DNA of 8,038 nt, from the NCBI GenBank assembly GCA_902787595.1, contig CADAHD010000139.1, positions 1-8,038 of the forward strand. The letters run 5' to 3'. The translations under genes were made by a program, and so were the position numbers. The stretch is from an uncultured Lachnospiraceae bacterium. Lineage in GTDB: Bacteria > Bacillota_A > Clostridia > Lachnospirales > Lachnospiraceae. The notes beneath the pieces are model-generated. The model was not told the origin of the DNA. It saw only the letters and a program-made list of their open reading frames with translations, and searched no databases. Below are positions 6,424-8,038 of the stretch, piece by piece. Within the stretch, counting starts at the first letter, position 1. Every line of letters begins with the position of its first letter.

Positions 6424-7489
6424 GGTGCCCTTTGCAAGCGCGGAGCTTCAGGAAACGGTGCTGGGTACGGTGCTGCGCAAGTGTGGAAATCACATCAGCG
6501 AAGAGAGGATCAGTGCTGCCCTGACCCTGGGCAGGCAGCGTATGCAGCCCGGGGAGAAGGTATTTCTCGCAGAGCATTTCAATGATCTGATAAAGACGGA
6601 AGCAGAGAATGCGCTGGATACCTTAAAGGGAATGACAGGGCTTAAGAATCTTAAGAATGCAGTGCGGGAGTATATTGCCGTGCGTAACGAGATGCGCAGG
6701 AATCCTCTTGCAGCGCTGGAATGCAGGCATCTGGTCTTTGAGGGTAATCCCGGCGGTGGCAAGACTGTCGGCGCAAAGCTGCTTTCTGATATACTGGCGG
6801 CAGAAGGGATCACAAACGGAACCTTTATCAGCGCGGCCAGAAAGGATATCATCGGTGAGTATGTAGGTCATACTGCGCCTAAGATAACCAAACTCTTTAA
6901 GGAGGCAGCCGGCGGCGTGCTCTTTGTGGATGAGGCAGGATTTCTGCTGCATCGTGAGTCCGGCGGATACGTTGATGAAGCGGTGAAGGAATTTGTACGC
7001 TGCATGGAGAACTGCCGTGATGTGACGGTGATCTTTGCTATGTATCCCGGAGAGGCGAAGGAGGTACTGGCGCTGGATGCAGGTCTGCCTTCGCGTATTT
7101 CGGCAACAGTGCGCTTTGAGGACTATACGGAGAAGGAGCTGGGCACTATCTTTGCTTATATGCTTAAGAACAAGGGCTATCGGCCTGTGAAGGGACTCCC
7201 TGCCAGGGCGGCGTCTTATCTGATGGAACTTAAGCATCAGGAAAGCGGCAGCTTTGGTAACGCCAGAGAAGCTAGGCGCCTGGTGGATGCGGTGATCAAA
7301 GCAGTAGCTATCCGTCACGATACAGAGCAGCGTAAACCTTCCGGTAAGGCTGCGTGCGCGGCAGACCTGGTACTGTCCGCTGATCTTAAAGCTGCGATCC
7401 GCACCATGGACGAACAGAAGCGTTCCGGCGGCGTAAGGCATATCGGCTTTGTTGTGAGCCCGTTACGGAAAACGGCGGTAAAGGTGTAG
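6407..7489 (+). CDS. CbxX/CfxQ-type AAA+ ATPase (C-terminal part, frame +1 to the upstream part)
   Basis: This frame encodes a CbxX/CfxQ (SpoVK-like) AAA+ domain. In the numbering of the restored 572-aa protein, Walker A is GNPGGGKT (325-332, K331), the family signature KDIIGEYVGHTAPK follows, Walker B is GVLFVDEA (D387), the sensor-1 region reads VIFAMYP, the arginine finger is R442 in GLPSR, and sensor 2 is R499 in GNAREARR. It looks ATPase-competent. CbxX relatives include red-type Rubisco activase; others remodel unknown targets, and nothing here suggests carbon fixation. The ATG at 6407 is given as the first ATG usable as an independent start, but only a weak AAGG lies 11 nt upstream. 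Coding character clearly extends back to about 6353, before this ATG, where it meets the upstream frame. A GTG at 6209 in this frame is not credible because the peptide it opens is shadow sequence. Confidence 0.8.
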   Translation: MIEWGEVPFASAELQETVLGTVLRKCGNHISEERISAALTLGRQRMQPGEKVFLAEHFNDLIKTEAENALDTLKGMTGLKNLKNAVREYIAVRNEMRRNPLAALECRHLVFEGNPGGGKTVGAKLLSDILAAEGITNGTFISAARKDIIGEYVGHTAPKITKLFKEAAGGVLFVDEAGFLLHRESGGYVDEAVKEFVRCMENCRDVTVIFAMYPGEAKEVLALDAGLPSRISATVRFEDYTEKELGTIFAYMLKNKGYRPVKGLPARAASYLMELKHQESGSFGNAREARRLVDAVIKAVAIRHDTEQRKPSGKAACAADLVLSADLKAAIRTMDEQKRSGGVRHIGFVVSPLRKTAVKV

Positions 7490-7517
7490 GTTTTATAAGG
7501 GAAAGCGGTACAAAAAC

Positions 7518-7543
7518 GAGCATGTGCATTTTTGCACATGCTC
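7518..7543. promoter_or_regulatory. Palindromic operator copy 3, extended to 11-bp arms
   Basis: The core at 7523-7538 is TGTGCA-TTTT-TGCACA, identical to copy 1. The symmetry here extends five more base pairs on each side (arms GAGCATGTGCA and its complement). The core ends exactly 11 bp before the TATAAT box at 7550, the same spacing as at the operon promoter. As RNA it would form a strong hairpin at the end of the upstream operon transcript. No T-run follows (CGGTTGT), so a classical intrinsic terminator is not supported. Confidence 0.8.
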
Positions 7544-7549
7544 CGGTTG

Positions 7550-7555
7550 TATAAT
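7550..7555 (+). promoter_or_regulatory. -10 box (TATAAT) of the downstream LRR-like gene
   Basis: A perfect TATAAT, with transcription expected to begin near 7562 and a leader of about 26 nt. No recognisable -35 hexamer is present at 16-18 bp; operator copy 3 covers that position. This makes the last gene a separate unit under the same control signal as the operon. Confidence 0.65.
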
Positions 7556-7574
7556 CAGGACAACAAAAAACGAA

Positions 7575-7580
7575 GGGAGG
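7575..7580 (+). promoter_or_regulatory. Ribosome binding site of the LRR-like gene
   Basis: GGGAGG lies 7 nt before the ATG at 7588 and supports that start over the in-frame ATG at 7600, which has no such site. Confidence 0.7.
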
Positions 7581-7587
7581 AATAGAA

Positions 7588-8038
7588 ATGGGGACTTTCA
7601 TGTTAAAAGGAGGGGAGACTTTCCGGATCAAGGCGGAAATGCTGGGATTGGATATTGATCATCAGCTGAAAATTCTTAATGATCTGTATCATGGGAAGGT
7701 GGAGTTTGATAAGGACAGCTTTTTGGAAAACAAAATAGACGTCAAAAGACACTATAGAAGAGGTATCAAAAGAGATGTAATCTGCATAAAATGGGTGGCG
7801 GATGATATCGATGATCTGAAATTGCCTGAATGTGAGTATATAGCGGCGCAGGTTTTGTTTAAGGAGTCTTATAAAGGAAAATTACGGACGCTGCGGCTGC
7901 CCCGATGTCTGAAAAAGGTTGATTTTTATACTATTGATCTAAAAGTGAAATATATTGAAAATCTTGTGATACCACCGGAGACGGAGTATGTTGACGATAA
8001 TGTATGCAAGATAGAAAAAGAAAATGCTGATGGAAGTG
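7588..8038 (+). CDS. Leucine-rich-repeat-like protein (N-terminal 150 residues, cut by window edge)
   Basis: An open frame from the ATG at 7588 runs to the window edge with no stop (150 codons plus one base). Residues 1-75 (MGTFMLKGGETFRIKAEMLG...) are not recognised. From about residue 100 the pattern LRTLRLPRCLKKVDFYT then IENLVIPPETEYVDD resembles consecutive BspA-type leucine-rich repeats, where an L-x-L-P or L-x-I-P strand alternates with a short turn. The absence of a signal peptide suggests a cytoplasmic protein, unlike surface BspA proteins. The gene is visibly more AT-rich than the AAA+/VWA operon and has its own promoter with operator copy 3. A target-recognition or sensor role alongside the upstream machine is inference. 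If the repeats do not continue past the edge, the LRR call should be dropped. Confidence 0.7.
   Translation, partial: MGTFMLKGGETFRIKAEMLGLDIDHQLKILNDLYHGKVEFDKDSFLENKIDVKRHYRRGIKRDVICIKWVADDIDDLKLPECEYIAAQVLFKESYKGKLRTLRLPRCLKKVDFYTIDLKVKYIENLVIPPETEYVDDNVCKIEKENADGS

Noticed and set aside
6639..6660. Short direct repeat (CTTAAGAAT twice) in the CbxX-type gene
   Set aside because: It encodes LKNLKN in a helix of the domain and is explained by codon use; no further copies are present.
6623..7441. Long open frame (272 codons) antisense to the CbxX-type ATPase domain
   Set aside because: The plus strand here encodes a full set of conserved ATPase motifs. The antisense peptide is His/Arg/Cys-rich without family resemblance.
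4572..7489. Rubisco activase locus (CbbQ-CbbO or CbbX type)
   Set aside because: The ATPase families match in fold only; no Rubisco or carbon-fixation gene is present, and the neighbouring proteins fit a different system.
7518..7543. Intrinsic transcription terminator
   Set aside because: The hairpin is strong but is followed by CGGTTGTATAAT rather than a run of T's, and the same core occurs at promoters without such a role.

Overview
The window reads as an accessory gene cluster from a Gram-positive Firmicute, most likely a gut Clostridia/Lachnospiraceae-type bacterium. This is an inference from the strong AAGGAGG-type ribosome binding sites before nearly every gene, the tight co-directional packing, the moderate G+C of the central operon and the style of the protein families. 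No rRNA, tRNA, CRISPR array, transposase or integrase was seen.

Layout. (1) 1-1157, minus strand: a WYL-domain transcriptional regulator with an N-terminal helix-turn-helix, running off the left edge. (2) 1158-1305: a divergent control region with two copies of a perfect palindrome, TGTGCA-N4-TGCACA. (3) 1306-7489, plus strand: a compact operon encoding an unrecognised ankyrin-like protein (446 aa), a protein with a degenerate metallopeptidase-like N-terminus and a complete-MIDAS VWA domain (467 aa), a small helical protein (157 aa), a MoxR-type AAA+ ATPase (394 aa), and a CbxX/CfxQ-type AAA+ ATPase. The last is split over two frames by an apparent +1 frameshift near 6352; restored, it would be about 572 aa. 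(4) 7490-7587: a second control region with a third, extended copy of the palindrome and a consensus TATAAT box. (5) 7588 to the right edge: a separately promoted, AT-richer gene whose protein resembles the start of a BspA-like leucine-rich-repeat protein.

How it may work together. MoxR ATPases typically act with VWA partners as metal- and ATP-dependent remodelling machines (RavA-ViaA, CbbQ-CbbO and NorQ-NorD are the studied examples). Here the pair sits with a second AAA+ ATPase of the CbxX class, two proteins sharing a C-terminal helical module, and an LRR-type protein that could recognise a target. The shared palindrome in front of the regulator, the operon and the LRR gene suggests one regulon, probably run by the WYL protein. 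WYL regulators often control phage-defence and other conflict loci, so an inducible conflict or stress-response machine is a reasonable hypothesis. No toxic effector, nuclease or protease with an intact active site is visible in the window.
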